Positions 35,180 to 44,734 of a stretch of 64,000 nt of DNA are shown piece after piece. The stretch is from Blautia sp. Marseille-P3087 (GTDB taxonomy: Bacteria; Bacillota; Clostridia; Lachnospirales; Lachnospiraceae). Location of the stretch: the NCBI RefSeq assembly GCF_900120195.1, contig NZ_LT635539.1:2575441-2639440 (forward strand). Direction: 5' to 3'. A program made the translations under genes and the position numbers. The notes beneath the pieces were generated by a model, which searched no databases, had not been told where the DNA came from, and saw nothing but the letters and a program-made list of their open reading frames with translations. Every line of letters begins with the position of its first letter. The stretch's first letter is position 1.

Positions 35180-37633
35180 ATGCTAAAAGTACTGAAAAGG
35201 TTTTTGATCCTTCTGGTAATCTTCATACTGGGAGTGACCGGTACGGTGTTTCTTATGAATAACGAAACGACGGATGACCGTTCAGATATGAATAATCCGA
35301 CGCTTCCGGAAGTGATGGTGGATTTTAATGGAACGCTTGCAAACCGCATGTATGGTTACCGACAGCCGATGGAAGCAGATTTTGTCCGTGACAGCGTGAC
35401 ACCACTTGATACAACTAAGAAGCTGACAATCGCAATCAATCCTTATGACGAAAAAGTAAAGAGCCTTTCTTATGAGGTGCGTACTTCCGATGGAACAAAG
35501 ATCGTCGAAAACCGTAAGATCAAAGATCTGAATTCTTCAGGATCGGACGGTTATCTCCGTGCACAGATTGAGATCAATTCCGGGCTTCTGATGAATCAGG
35601 AGTATTCCATGCAACTGACGGTCGATACAAATGATGGAGAAGCCTATTATTATACGAGAGTCGTTTCAAGATCCTCTACAAATACGCAGGCTTATGTGAA
35701 ATTTGCATCTGATTTTGCGCAGATGTGTATGGAAAAAACTTCGGCAGATAATCTTGCCGCATATCTGGAATCTGCAGATTCAGCGACGACAAATTTTGCA
35801 TCCGTTTCCATTAAATCACCACTTTCTGTGATAAGCTGGGGCAATTTAAATCCGCAGATCACAAAGAAAGGGATACCGGTCATCAAAGAGATCAATGAGA
35901 CGACTGCAAGTATTTCACTGGAATATGAAATCTGTGCCGCAAATGAAAACGGTGGTGCAGAATATTATAATGTAACAGATTTTTACCGCCTGCGTTATTC
36001 GGAAGACCGTATTCGTCTGCTTGATTTTGAGCGGTCCGCAGGACAGGTATTTGACCCGAAACAGTCAGTGATCACGGATGACGGATTGCTGCTCGGAGTC
36101 CGTAACAAAAACGTGACCTATCTTACAAATACAGAGGGAAGTGTGACGGCTTTTGTGCAGGAAGGGGCACTCTGGACTTATACACAGAACAACGGCAAGT
36201 TTGCACAGGTGTTTGATTTCCGTAAGGCGGCAAAAGGAGATTTCCGTGATTCACATACGGAACATGACATTAAGCTTCTGAGCGTGGAAGACGACGGCGA
36301 TGTCAATTTTATGGTCTATGGTTACATGAACCGCGGAAACCACGAAGGCTACTGCGGAGCCGGAATCTATCATTATAATCATGACCAGAATGTAGTTGAG
36401 GAGAAAGTATTTATCCCGACGACAGAGTCGTTTGAGTTTTTGAAATCCGATCTCGGTACATTGAGTTATGTAAACAAGAAAAACCAGCTGTTCCTGCTCC
36501 TTTCCGGAAGTCTTTACCAGATCAATATTGATGACAGCGAATATAAAGTTCTGGCAGAAAACATCGACAGTAATCAGTTTGCCGTATCTGAGACGAATGC
36601 ACATGCGGCATGGAGAATCACGGACGGTGATCAGGCGGGACAGATCGAATACATTGATTTTGACTCACTTAAGACAAGAAATAATACACCGGATGCTTCG
36701 CAGCAGTTTCGGGTACTCGGTTTTATGAATGAAGACCTGATTTATGGAAATGTGCTTGACGGGGACAGCCTTACTGATGAAAACGGACATACGGTCGACG
36801 GAATTACATCAATAAAGATAGAAGATTTTGACGGAAATATCAAAAAAGAGTATCATCAGGATGGATATTATATTACAGACGTGACGGTCGGAAGTTCTAT
36901 GATGGAATTTAACCTGTCAGAAAAGAATGGAAATGCGTACACCGTAAAGAATAAAGACAATATCATGAACAATAAGAAAACTTCGGCAGATCTGGTTTCT
37001 GTGGAGCAGACGAGTACGACACGTCAGGGTGTTATCGTCAAGCTGGTATTCACTGACAAACCGGAGGCCGATGAACCGCTGATTCTTACCGCCAAAATAA
37101 AAAACGGCAGCGAGAATATTGTTCAGGTCGAAGTGGACAAGAGCCAGCTTGGAAACGTTTATTATGTATATGCCCGCGGTGGATTGGACAGTGTGTGGAC
37201 TGATCCGGCACAGGCAGTACTGCAGGCAGACAGCCGGACAGGTGTGGTTTTGAACAGGGCACAGCAATATGTCTGGGAACGTGGAAATATGAAAACACAG
37301 CTTACGTTGAATACGGAGGATGTTCCTGAAATCATCCGAAGTGGTTCATGGGATAAAGACAAGCTGCAGGAAGGTCTGGGAGATTCCGGAACTGTGATCG
37401 ATCTTACCGGATGCAGTCTGGAAAATGTCCTTTATGAGATCAGCGCACAGCGTGCAGTTATAGCAAAAACCGGTGCAGATACCAGTGTCGTGATCGTCGG
37501 ATATGACGCATACAATACATGGCTTCTGGATCCTGCGACAGGCGAAGTCAGCCCGTATGGAATGAACGACAGTACCGCTCTTTTCCAGCAGGCGGGCAAT
37601 GTGTTTATTTCTTATCTTGATAACCAAAAATAA
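35180..37633 (+). CDS. Large membrane-anchored extracytoplasmic protein of unknown function
   Basis: An 817-residue protein with one N-terminal membrane helix (VLKRFLILLVIFILGVTGTVF, about 4-26). The long Asp/Asn/Thr-rich remainder looks beta-rich and has no further membrane segment. Sections such as LYQINIDDSEYKVLAENIDS and DGDVNFMVYGYMNRG resemble beta-propeller blades, but I cannot assign a family. It sits between a methyltransferase gene and galT on the same strand with gaps of 4 and 20 nt, so the three are co-transcribed. Confidence 0.7.
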   Translation: MLKVLKRFLILLVIFILGVTGTVFLMNNETTDDRSDMNNPTLPEVMVDFNGTLANRMYGYRQPMEADFVRDSVTPLDTTKKLTIAINPYDEKVKSLSYEVRTSDGTKIVENRKIKDLNSSGSDGYLRAQIEINSGLLMNQEYSMQLTVDTNDGEAYYYTRVVSRSSTNTQAYVKFASDFAQMCMEKTSADNLAAYLESADSATTNFASVSIKSPLSVISWGNLNPQITKKGIPVIKEINETTASISLEYEICAANENGGAEYYNVTDFYRLRYSEDRIRLLDFERSAGQVFDPKQSVITDDGLLLGVRNKNVTYLTNTEGSVTAFVQEGALWTYTQNNGKFAQVFDFRKAAKGDFRDSHTEHDIKLLSVEDDGDVNFMVYGYMNRGNHEGYCGAGIYHYNHDQNVVEEKVFIPTTESFEFLKSDLGTLSYVNKKNQLFLLLSGSLYQINIDDSEYKVLAENIDSNQFAVSETNAHAAWRITDGDQAGQIEYIDFDSLKTRNNTPDASQQFRVLGFMNEDLIYGNVLDGDSLTDENGHTVDGITSIKIEDFDGNIKKEYHQDGYYITDVTVGSSMMEFNLSEKNGNAYTVKNKDNIMNNKKTSADLVSVEQTSTTRQGVIVKLVFTDKPEADEPLILTAKIKNGSENIVQVEVDKSQLGNVYYVYARGGLDSVWTDPAQAVLQADSRTGVVLNRAQQYVWERGNMKTQLTLNTEDVPEIIRSGSWDKDKLQEGLGDSGTVIDLTGCSLENVLYEISAQRAVIAKTGADTSVVIVGYDAYNTWLLDPATGEVSPYGMNDSTALFQQAGNVFISYLDNQK

Positions 37634-37653
37634 TTTTACAGGGGGACAGGCTT

Positions 37654-39144
37654 ATGTTAAACAAAGGCATCGCAAAACTTGTACAGTATGGAGTTGAGTC
37701 AGGACTGGTTCCGGAGTGTGAGAAAAATTACACAACGAACCTTCTTCTGGATGTATTTCACGAAGATGAATACACCGAGCCGGAAGAGAAATTTTCCGGT
37801 GTGGATCTGGAAGAAACTCTGAATGAACTTCTGGATGAAGCAGTAAAGAGGGGACTGATCGAAGACAGTGTGGTCTACCGTGATCTTTTTGACACCAGAC
37901 TGATGAACTGCCTGATGCCCCGTCCGGCACAGGTTCAGAAAGAGTTCTGGGACAGATATCAGGATGATCCGCAGAAAGCAACGGATTATTTTTACAAACT
38001 GAGCCAGGACAGCAACTATATTCGCCGTTATCGTGTAAAAAAAGACCAGAAATGGAAAGTGGACAGCCCGTATGGAGAAATTGATATCACTATCAACCTT
38101 TCCAAACCGGAAAAAGATCCGAAAGCGATCGCAGCAGCAAAAAATGCCAAAGCAAGCAGTTATCCGAAATGTCTGCTCTGCCCGGAAAATGAGGGATATG
38201 CAGGACGTGTAAACCACCCGGCAAGACAGAATCACAGAATCATTCCGATCACGATCAATGATACACCATGGGGATTCCAGTATTCTCCGTATGTATATTA
38301 CAATGAGCACTGTATCGTGTTTAACAGCAAACATACCCCGATGAAGATCGAGAGAAATGCATTTATCAAGCTGTTTGATTTTGTCAAACTGTTTCCACAT
38401 TATTTCCTGGGTTCCAATGCGGATCTTCCGATCGTTGGCGGCTCCATTCTGAGCCATGACCATTTCCAGGGCGGTCATTATACATTTGCAATGGCAAAAG
38501 CTCCGATTGAGAAACATGTGACGATCCCGGGTTATGAGGATGTAGAGGCTGGCATCGTTAAGTGGCCGCTGTCAGTGCTTCGTATCCGTCATAAAGACTC
38601 TGACCGTCTGGTCGATCTTGCGACACATGTACTGGAAGTTTGGAGAGGATATACCGATGAAGCAGCATTTATTTTTGCTGAGACAGACGGTGAACCGCAC
38701 AACACGATCACTCCGATCGCACGTAAAGTCGGTGACATGTATGAACTGGATCTGACACTTCGAAACAACATCACAACCGAAGAAAATCCGCTTGGTGTAT
38801 ATCATCCGCATGCGCAGTATCATCACATCAAAAAAGAAAATATCGGTCTGATAGAGGTCATGGGACTTGCCGTACTTCCGGCACGTCTGAAAGAAGAACT
38901 GGAACTTCTTGAAGAATACATTCTGGAAGGCAAAGACATCGCTTCCAACGAAAAGATCGAGAAACATGCGGCATGGGCAGCAGAAGTGCTCCCGAAATAC
39001 AAGGACATCAACAAAGACAACATCCATGAAATCCTCCAGAAAGAGGTCGGCAATGTGTTTGTACATGTACTCGAAGATGCCGGTGTATACAAATGCACAC
39101 CAGAAGGAAGAAAAGCATTTATGAGATTCATCGAGACATTATAA
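37654..39144 (+). CDS. galT: UDP-glucose--hexose-1-phosphate uridylyltransferase (long Firmicutes GalT)
   Basis: A 496-residue GalT of the long low-GC Gram-positive type. It transfers UMP from UDP-glucose to galactose-1-phosphate in the Leloir pathway. The region LPIVGGSILSHDHFQGGHYTF contains the active-site HxHxQ equivalent (HDHFQGG), and CLLCPENEGY is conserved. ATG 37654 follows CAGGGGGACAGG. No galK or galE is nearby. A terminator follows. Confidence 0.95.
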   Translation: MLNKGIAKLVQYGVESGLVPECEKNYTTNLLLDVFHEDEYTEPEEKFSGVDLEETLNELLDEAVKRGLIEDSVVYRDLFDTRLMNCLMPRPAQVQKEFWDRYQDDPQKATDYFYKLSQDSNYIRRYRVKKDQKWKVDSPYGEIDITINLSKPEKDPKAIAAAKNAKASSYPKCLLCPENEGYAGRVNHPARQNHRIIPITINDTPWGFQYSPYVYYNEHCIVFNSKHTPMKIERNAFIKLFDFVKLFPHYFLGSNADLPIVGGSILSHDHFQGGHYTFAMAKAPIEKHVTIPGYEDVEAGIVKWPLSVLRIRHKDSDRLVDLATHVLEVWRGYTDEAAFIFAETDGEPHNTITPIARKVGDMYELDLTLRNNITTEENPLGVYHPHAQYHHIKKENIGLIEVMGLAVLPARLKEELELLEEYILEGKDIASNEKIEKHAAWAAEVLPKYKDINKDNIHEILQKEVGNVFVHVLEDAGVYKCTPEGRKAFMRFIETL

Positions 39145-39172
39145 TTACATAGTGTAAAAGCATCAGAAAGTG

Positions 39173-39201
39173 GAACCCGGAAGAAATTTCGGGTTCTTTT
39201 T
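39173..39201 (+). terminator. Terminator after galT
   Basis: GAACCCG pairs with CGGGTTC; the stem extends inward by GAA/TTT and is followed by TTTTT. Confidence 0.85.
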
Positions 39202-39322
39202 GTATATATTCAGAAAAATTTTTACAGCCATGCAACAAAACCATGCTAAAATGACACTAATATACAGATGCATCAAACAGAACACAGAACCGGCGGGGGC
39301 CGGGCAGAAACAGAGGTGAAAC

Positions 39323-39793
39323 ATGGACGATTTAAAAAAGCCTGAAGTATTTGCCGCATATTATGAAAAGGTGTATAGGGAGCTGTACTATTTTGCACTC
39401 CACACCCTGAAGAATCCGCAGGATGCGGAGGATGCCGTGAGTGAGGCAGTGGCAGATGCGTTTGCAACAGTGGAGAAGCTGCGTGATAATGAGAAATTCC
39501 GGGTATGGATTTTTCAGATACTGTCCAACAAATGCAAGCGCAAACTAAAAGAATATACCCAAAAGACGGTTGAACTGCCGGATGACCTGCCGACAGGCGA
39601 TGCGACGGAAGAATCGTTGCAGGTACGGGAGGCACTGGATCGTCTGGACGAAACAGAGCGGCGGATCATCTGCCTCAATGTCATTGGCGGATTCAAGAGC
39701 CATGAGATCGGAGAAATGATGCAGATGAACCACAATACGGTCCGTTCGCGGATCAGCCGCGGGCTGAATAAGATGAAAGAATTTCTTGCATAG
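39323..39793 (+). CDS. ECF-type sigma factor
   Basis: A 156-residue ECF sigma factor with region 2 (FALHTLKNPQDAEDAVSEAVADAF, about 24-48) and region 4 (ETERRIICLNVIGGFKSHEIGEMM, then HNTVRSRISRGLNKM). ATG 39323 follows AGAGGTG. It lies 15 nt before a gene for a membrane protein with a cytoplasmic N-terminus, an arrangement typical of a sigma/anti-sigma pair. Confidence 0.92.
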   Translation: MDDLKKPEVFAAYYEKVYRELYYFALHTLKNPQDAEDAVSEAVADAFATVEKLRDNEKFRVWIFQILSNKCKRKLKEYTQKTVELPDDLPTGDATEESLQVREALDRLDETERRIICLNVIGGFKSHEIGEMMQMNHNTVRSRISRGLNKMKEFLA

Positions 39794-39808
39794 AAAGGAG
39801 GCAGCAAT

Positions 39809-42148
39809 ATGGATGACAGAGAATTGATGGATAAGATCAGGAAATCAATGGAAGATACTCCGGTGCCGGATTCCCTGAAACCGGAGAATGTACAGAAAAT
39901 GCTCGAAGAGCAGAGCAAAAATCAACAGCCAAATGAAGCAGCCCGGACGGAGAAAGAAGATCAGCCAAAAGGCACCGCCACACACAGATTCTGGAATGCC
40001 CGAACTTCCCGATATATCGGTGCAGCAGCGGCAGTCGTTGTAATTGCAGCCCTGGGAATCACTCCGGGGATGTTAAAGACGCGTACCGGGGCAAAGTCAG
40101 GAGACACAACATATACAGCAGGTAATGATGCACAGACCGCCTCGGAGTCTGCTAATGAAACGGCACTGGAACAGGCAGATATTCAAAGTGCCGAAGAATC
40201 CGACACAACAGAATTTGACACAGTTTCACCGGAAGCAGCCGAACCTGTCAAAGTTGCACAGGCGACAGATCCGGTCTCAGGCATTGCCCATATGGACAGC
40301 TATGATGATCTGTACAACATGCTTAAAGAATGGAATGAAAACCCGACTACCAGTAACTATGCCCGTGTAATGACAATTGAAGAATCGGCCGACACTGGAA
40401 GCGCAAATACAGCGGCAGCATCAGATATGGCGTCAGCGGATGCAGCTTCCCCGGACAGCGTAATTGCTGCGTATCCTGAGGGCGAAATCGATTCTGCTTT
40501 CAGTTATGATGAAAAATCAGATTCGGGTGATTATTCATCAACCAATACGCAGGAAGAAATGGTCGACGAAGCAGATATTGTAAAGACAGACGGAACCTAC
40601 ATTTATGCGATGGACAGCAAGGGCACAGTCAGGATCGTAGACGCGGCGTCCATGAAGCTGATTGGAACGATTAACGGCGAAAACAGCGCTGATTACAAAG
40701 AAATGTATGTGGAAGGAAACTGCCTGCAGTTAATCCGCCAGCAGATAGAATACGTCACTTACAAAGGAGAACTGAATCTTCCGTCAGCGAGTGATGAGGA
40801 CTCCGACAGCGACAGTACGCAGTCAGTACGCTCAAGCTACAGCATGCCGGTGACGACCGTTTCTGTTTTGACATACGATATATCGGACAGAACTGCTCCG
40901 AAACTGACAGGAACTTATCAGCAGGACGGTTCCTATCTCTCATCCAGACAAAGCAACGGTTATTTGTATCTTTTTACTTCCTACATGCCGGATACGGGAA
41001 ACAATGCAGATCAGCTTGAGTATTATGTCCCAAGAAGCGGACAGGAATATATCGCATACGATCATATCTACCTGCCGGAGCAGGAGGGTTCGGATGATTT
41101 TGCCTACAATGGAAAGGCATATCTGGTTTCCGGCGCAGTTGCAGTTGGGACACCGGATCAGGCTTCTGATATTATGGCAGTTGTCAGCGGTGCAGAAACC
41201 TTCTACGTGAGCGAAAACAATATTTATTCCGCAGTATCGACCTGGAACGAAAAAGAGACCCGTACAGAACTTGTACGCATTGGTTATGCAGACGGCAAAT
41301 TCACGGACGGAAGCACCGGCTCCGTCGCAGGAGAACTCAATGACAACTTTTCATTAGACGAATACGCAGATCATCTCCGCGTGGTAACGACTGTGGAATC
41401 CTGGAGTTCCGATTACAGTGATTTTTCACGGAGCAACAGCCTGTACGTGCTGGATTCTTCAATGAAAACAGTTGGTAAGATTGAGAATCTTGCAGAAGGT
41501 GAAGAAATCAAATCTGCCCGTTTTATGGGGGAGACCGGATATTTTGTCACGTACAAAAACACAGACCCGCTTTTCTCCGTCGATCTTTCAGACCCGGAAA
41601 ATCCGAAAGTGCTCGGCGAGCTGAAAATTACCGGATTTTCCTCTTACCTGCACTTCTATGGCGAAAACAAACTGCTCGGAATCGGATGGGAGACAGATCC
41701 GGACACCGGAAATACGATTGGAATGAAATGCTCAATGTTTGACATCAGCGATCCGTCCGATGTAAAAGAGACTGACCGTTTTGTACTGAAGGACGTTTCT
41801 TTCTGCGATGCACTTACAAATTACCGTTCAATCCTGGCTGCACCGAAGAAAGGCCTGTTTGGTTTTGCCTACGGTATGTATGGAAGCAATTCGGATATCT
41901 ATGATTCAAGTGAAAACTTCTATTACAGTGTATTCTCCTTTGATGAAGAAGATGGTTTTGTTCCGAACGCTTATGTGAAGATGAACGACTGTGGCCTTTT
42001 TGACGATAGAATGGAATGGCAGGACTACCGTACTGCACGCGGTATTTATATCAAAGATACTTTTTACCTTGTGACCGAGAAAGGAATTGCTTCTTATAAT
42101 ATGGCGGATGATTATTCTGCTGCCGGAATCCTTAAGTGGAACGAATAA
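39809..42148 (+). CDS. Membrane-anchored beta-propeller protein, candidate anti-sigma factor
   Basis: A 779-residue protein. About 65 charged N-terminal residues are followed by one membrane helix (YIGAAAAVVVIAALGITPGML), a low-complexity Ala/Ser/Asp/Glu spacer, and a C-terminal secreted beta-propeller domain (about 250-779; EEMVDEADIVKTDGTYIYAM is typical of PF09826 proteins). The position directly after an ECF sigma gene and the cytoplasmic acidic N-terminus make an anti-sigma or sensor role likely (inference). Strong AAAGGAGG site. Confidence 0.85.
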   Translation: MDDRELMDKIRKSMEDTPVPDSLKPENVQKMLEEQSKNQQPNEAARTEKEDQPKGTATHRFWNARTSRYIGAAAAVVVIAALGITPGMLKTRTGAKSGDTTYTAGNDAQTASESANETALEQADIQSAEESDTTEFDTVSPEAAEPVKVAQATDPVSGIAHMDSYDDLYNMLKEWNENPTTSNYARVMTIEESADTGSANTAAASDMASADAASPDSVIAAYPEGEIDSAFSYDEKSDSGDYSSTNTQEEMVDEADIVKTDGTYIYAMDSKGTVRIVDAASMKLIGTINGENSADYKEMYVEGNCLQLIRQQIEYVTYKGELNLPSASDEDSDSDSTQSVRSSYSMPVTTVSVLTYDISDRTAPKLTGTYQQDGSYLSSRQSNGYLYLFTSYMPDTGNNADQLEYYVPRSGQEYIAYDHIYLPEQEGSDDFAYNGKAYLVSGAVAVGTPDQASDIMAVVSGAETFYVSENNIYSAVSTWNEKETRTELVRIGYADGKFTDGSTGSVAGELNDNFSLDEYADHLRVVTTVESWSSDYSDFSRSNSLYVLDSSMKTVGKIENLAEGEEIKSARFMGETGYFVTYKNTDPLFSVDLSDPENPKVLGELKITGFSSYLHFYGENKLLGIGWETDPDTGNTIGMKCSMFDISDPSDVKETDRFVLKDVSFCDALTNYRSILAAPKKGLFGFAYGMYGSNSDIYDSSENFYYSVFSFDEEDGFVPNAYVKMNDCGLFDDRMEWQDYRTARGIYIKDTFYLVTEKGIASYNMADDYSAAGILKWNE

Positions 42149-42175
42149 AAACAGCGGTTCTCCCTGATTTACTCC

Positions 42176-42204
42176 TTGCAGGAATCCGTTGAATAGTCTA
42201 TACT
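42176..42204 (+). promoter_or_regulatory. Promoter of asnS
   Basis: TTGCAG (42176-42181), a 17-nt spacer and TATACT (42199-42204). The implied leader of about 40 nt is too short for a T-box, so asnS does not appear to be T-box controlled here. Confidence 0.65.
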
Positions 42205-42249
42205 AGAAGTCAATTGGATGAGAAATGAATAAACAGAGAGGTATAGATT

Positions 42250-43641
42250 ATGAAGCTCACAACGGTAAAAGAAATTTATAAAAACAGAGAAGCATACCTG
42301 AACAAAGAGGTATCCGTAGGAGGATGGGTACGAAGTGTACGTGGATCCAAAGCATTTGGATTTATCGTACTTCATGACGGTACTTTTTTTGAGACTCTGC
42401 AGGTCGTATATCATGACAACATGCCAAACTTTGCAGAGATCAGCAAATTAAATGTTGGTGCTGCGATCATTGTCAAAGGTACACTGGTTCCGACACCGGA
42501 AGCAAAACAGCCATTTGAAATTCAGGCAGAAGAAGTACAGGTAGAGGGTGCATCTGCTCCGGACTATCCGCTTCAGAAAAAACGCCATACACTGGAATAC
42601 TTAAGAACCATGACACATTTAAGACCGAGAACCAACACTTTCCAGGCAGTGTTCCGTGTACGTTCTCTTTGTGCATATGCGATCCACAAATTCTTCCAGG
42701 AGAAGGGATTTGTATATGTACACACTCCACTGATCACAGGAAGTGACTGTGAGGGTGCAGGAGAGATGTTCCAGGTTACTACACTTGACATGAAAAATCC
42801 TCCGATGAATGAGGATGGTACTGTAGATTACAGCCAGGATTTCTTTGGCAAAGAGACCAACCTTACTGTAAGCGGTCAGCTCAACGGTGAGACTTATGCA
42901 CAGGCATTCCGTAATATCTACACATTCGGACCGACTTTCCGTGCTGAGAACTCCAACACGACACGTCATGCAGCAGAGTTCTGGATGATCGAGCCGGAAT
43001 GTGCATTTGCAGATCTGGATGACAACATGGACCTTGCAGAAGAGATGCTGAAATACGTGATCCGTTATGTCCTTGAGAATGCTCCGGAGGAAATGAACTT
43101 CTTTAATTCCTTCATCGACAAGGGACTTCTGGATCGTCTGAACCATGTAGTAAATTCTGAATTCGGTCATGTAACTTACACAGAAGCAATTGAACTTCTG
43201 GAGAAAAACAACGACAAATTCGATTACAAAGTATTCTGGGGCTGTGACCTTCAGACAGAGCATGAGCGTTATCTGACAGAGCAGATCTTTAAGAAACCGG
43301 TATTTGTTACCGATTATCCGAAGGAAATCAAGGCATTCTATATGAAACAGAACGAAGACGGCAAGACCGTTGCCGCTATGGACTGCCTTGTTCCTGGAAT
43401 CGGCGAGATTATCGGTGGAAGCCAGAGAGAGGATGATTATGACAAGCTGAAAGCCCGTATGGATGAGATGGGGCTGAAGGCTGAGGAGTATCAGTTCTAC
43501 ATGGATCTGCGTAAATACGGTTCTACCCGTCATTCCGGATTCGGACTTGGATTCGAGCGCTGCGTAATGTACCTGACAGGTATGGGCAACATCCGTGACG
43601 TCATTCCATTCCCGAGAACAGTAAACAACTGCGATTTATAA
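42250..43641 (+). CDS. asnS: Asparaginyl-tRNA synthetase
   Basis: A 463-residue class IIb synthetase that charges tRNA(Asn). The N-terminal OB fold binds the anticodon ([17 protein letters not shown]). Class II motif 2 is [21 protein letters not shown] and motif 3 is [15 protein letters not shown]. Full length. ATG 42250 has AGAGAGG upstream. Confidence 0.96.
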   Translation: MKLTTVKEIYKNREAYLNKEVSVGGWVRSVRGSKAFGFIVLHDGTFFETLQVVYHDNMPNFAEISKLNVGAAIIVKGTLVPTPEAKQPFEIQAEEVQVEGASAPDYPLQKKRHTLEYLRTMTHLRPRTNTFQAVFRVRSLCAYAIHKFFQEKGFVYVHTPLITGSDCEGAGEMFQVTTLDMKNPPMNEDGTVDYSQDFFGKETNLTVSGQLNGETYAQAFRNIYTFGPTFRAENSNTTRHAAEFWMIEPECAFADLDDNMDLAEEMLKYVIRYVLENAPEEMNFFNSFIDKGLLDRLNHVVNSEFGHVTYTEAIELLEKNNDKFDYKVFWGCDLQTEHERYLTEQIFKKPVFVTDYPKEIKAFYMKQNEDGKTVAAMDCLVPGIGEIIGGSQREDDYDKLKARMDEMGLKAEEYQFYMDLRKYGSTRHSGFGLGFERCVMYLTGMGNIRDVIPFPRTVNNCDL

Positions 43642-43654
43642 GGAGTAGTTTTGC

Positions 43655-44734
43655 ATGATAAGATTTATTCATCTTTCTGATGTGCATTTGGGCGCAGTTC
43701 CTGACCGGGGCTGCCCCTGGAGCCACGAGAGAGAAGAAGAAATCTGGGAAACATTCCGCCGGGTTATTGCGGGTATCCGCAAGAATCCGGTGGATTTGTT
43801 GTTTATAGCCGGAGATCTTTTTCACCGGCAGCCACTGCTTGGCCAGCTTCGACAGGTCAATGAATGGTTCGCCGCAATTCCGGAGACCAGAATCTTTCTC
43901 ATGGCAGGAGACCATGATTACATAAAAGAGGACTCTTTTTACCGGACATTTCGCTGGGCGCCGAATGTCACATTTTTTGACACGCAAGAGCAGCGCTGCG
44001 TGGAGATTCCGGAGAAAAATATATTTGTCTATGGACTTAGTTTCGAACACAAAGAGGTGCGTACACCGCTGTATGACGAGTGGAAACCGCTCAACAAGCC
44101 TGGATTCCATGTACTTCTTGCGCATGGTGGGGATTTAAGCTGCTGTCCGATAGATTTTACCGGACTTGCAGCAGCCGGCTTTGACTATGTGGCGCTTGGA
44201 CACTCTCATAAGCCTCATACGGTCTGTCGCGACAAGATTGCCTATTCTGGCTCGCTGGAGCCGCTGGATCGAAATGATCTCGGTAAACACGGCTATATTC
44301 AGGGAGAATATGAGAATGGCAATGTGAAGGTGCGTCTTGTGCCGTGTGCAAACCGTTCCTATCAGAATCTTGTTCTGAACGTGGACAGTGATACGACGCA
44401 GTACAAGCTTGAAGAAATGCTGCGCAGTGAAGTGATGCGCCGTGGCGGCAGAAACATATACCGGCTTATTCTGAAAGGCAGGGTTTCTCCGGACAATGTA
44501 CTGTTGACCGAGAGATTGCATGGACTGGGTAATATTGTCGAGATTATGGATGAATCCAGACCGGCATATAAAATAGAGGAACTTTACCGTCAGTATCGAG
44601 GAACACTGATTGGTGATTATATAAACAAATTTCTGAACAAAGATCTGACTGTTGTAGAAAAGAAGGCACTGTATTATGGATTACAGGCACTTTTGAGTAC
44701 ACAGGTACTGGCAGATGACAGGAAACGATTATGA
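43655..44734 (+). CDS. SbcD/YhaO-like metallophosphoesterase
   Basis: A 359-residue calcineurin-like phosphoesterase related to the SbcD/Mre11 exonuclease subunit. Metal motifs are FIHLSDVHLGA, FIAGDLFHR, MAGDHDYI, LLAHGGD and LGHSHKPH. The usual GNHD reads GDHD, replacing a metal-ligand Asn with Asp. A C-terminal capping domain follows. Strong AAGGAG site; its stop overlaps the next gene by 4 bases (ATGA), the usual pairing with a YhaN/SbcC-like ATPase. Confidence 0.88.
   Translation: MIRFIHLSDVHLGAVPDRGCPWSHEREEEIWETFRRVIAGIRKNPVDLLFIAGDLFHRQPLLGQLRQVNEWFAAIPETRIFLMAGDHDYIKEDSFYRTFRWAPNVTFFDTQEQRCVEIPEKNIFVYGLSFEHKEVRTPLYDEWKPLNKPGFHVLLAHGGDLSCCPIDFTGLAAAGFDYVALGHSHKPHTVCRDKIAYSGSLEPLDRNDLGKHGYIQGEYENGNVKVRLVPCANRSYQNLVLNVDSDTTQYKLEEMLRSEVMRRGGRNIYRLILKGRVSPDNVLLTERLHGLGNIVEIMDESRPAYKIEELYRQYRGTLIGDYINKFLNKDLTVVEKKALYYGLQALLSTQVLADDRKRL

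Noticed and set aside
42150-42250. T-box leader for asnS
   Set aside because: The promoter places the transcript start about 40 nt before the ATG, too short for a T-box, and no T-box sequence is visible.
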